From Desulfuromusa sp. (lineage in GTDB: Bacteria > Desulfobacterota > Desulfuromonadia > Desulfuromonadales > Geopsychrobacteraceae): DNA of 6,683 nucleotides. A program made the translations under genes and the position numbers. This document shows positions 6,563 to 6,683 of this stretch, piece after piece (position 1 is the stretch's first letter; each line of letters starts with the position of its first letter). A model generated the notes under the pieces. The model was not told where the DNA came from and searched no databases. It worked only from the letters and a program-made list of their open reading frames with translations. The stretch lies in assembly GCA_029934755.1 (NCBI GenBank), contig JAOZLQ010000130.1:1-6683 (forward strand). The letters run 5' to 3'.

Positions 6563-6683
6563 ATGAAAAATATTATTTCCAGTCTCTTCTATACCCGCAG
6601 GATAAGTTTTTTCACCGGGCTGGCTGTTGTTCTGCTATTGCTGATAACTTCCTCGGTGTCCAGAGCTGATCATGAAAACGTGC
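6563..6683 (+). CDS. 5' end of an exported protein (partial, unidentified)
   Basis: Forty codons remain open to the window edge. They encode a signal peptide: a basic TRRIS region at 11-15, a hydrophobic core at about 16-29 (VVLLLLI), and a likely signal-peptidase site after SRA at residues 33-35, before Asp36-His-Glu. GAGGT at 6550-6554 lies eight bases before the ATG. The gene begins 27 bases after the barrel gene with no hairpin between, so the two are probably co-transcribed and the product is probably envelope-located. The mature part is too short to assign a family. The twin arginines do not fit the full Tat motif, so Sec export is more likely. Confidence 0.75.
   Translation, partial: MKNIISSLFYTRRISFFTGLAVVLLLLITSSVSRADHENV

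Noticed and set aside
6593..6620. Twin-arginine export signal in the last gene
   Set aside because: TRRIS has the two arginines but lacks the phenylalanine expected two residues after them, and the core is strongly hydrophobic. Sec is more likely.

Overview
The window looks like chromosomal DNA of moderate GC from a Gram-negative bacterium. A lipobox protein and a Sec-exported outer-membrane-type barrel with bacterial Ig-like domains suggest an anaerobic deltaproteobacterium of the Desulfuromonas/Geobacter kind. That placement is an inference from protein style, not from a marker gene. No phage, transposon, CRISPR, tRNA or rRNA sequence is visible.

Positions 1-119 are a short upstream region. 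A possible divergent gene start lies at the very left edge, and a perfect TATAAT hexamer sits just before the first main gene. Positions 120-3996 hold three tightly packed plus-strand genes, with gaps of 20 and 26 bases and no terminator between them. They are a DinG/XPD-family iron-sulfur helicase with an N-terminal JAMM (RadC-like) metalloprotease-type domain, a small SGNH/GDSL lipoprotein hydrolase, and RadC, which carries a second JAMM domain. Positions 3997-4186 are non-coding, with two hairpins that could end the operon and candidate promoters for the next unit.

Positions 4187-6535 encode a large exported protein: a signal segment, two Ig-like beta-sandwich domains and a C-terminal beta-barrel-like region of about 500 residues. 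It is followed 27 bases later by the start of another exported protein that runs off the window at 6683. The two look like a second operon concerned with the cell envelope.

The most interesting point is the first operon. A complete JAMM active-site signature is fused to a DinG helicase, and the stand-alone RadC carrying the same signature is two genes downstream. This suggests a functional or evolutionary link between the two JAMM domains. No wholly new system can be claimed from this window alone.
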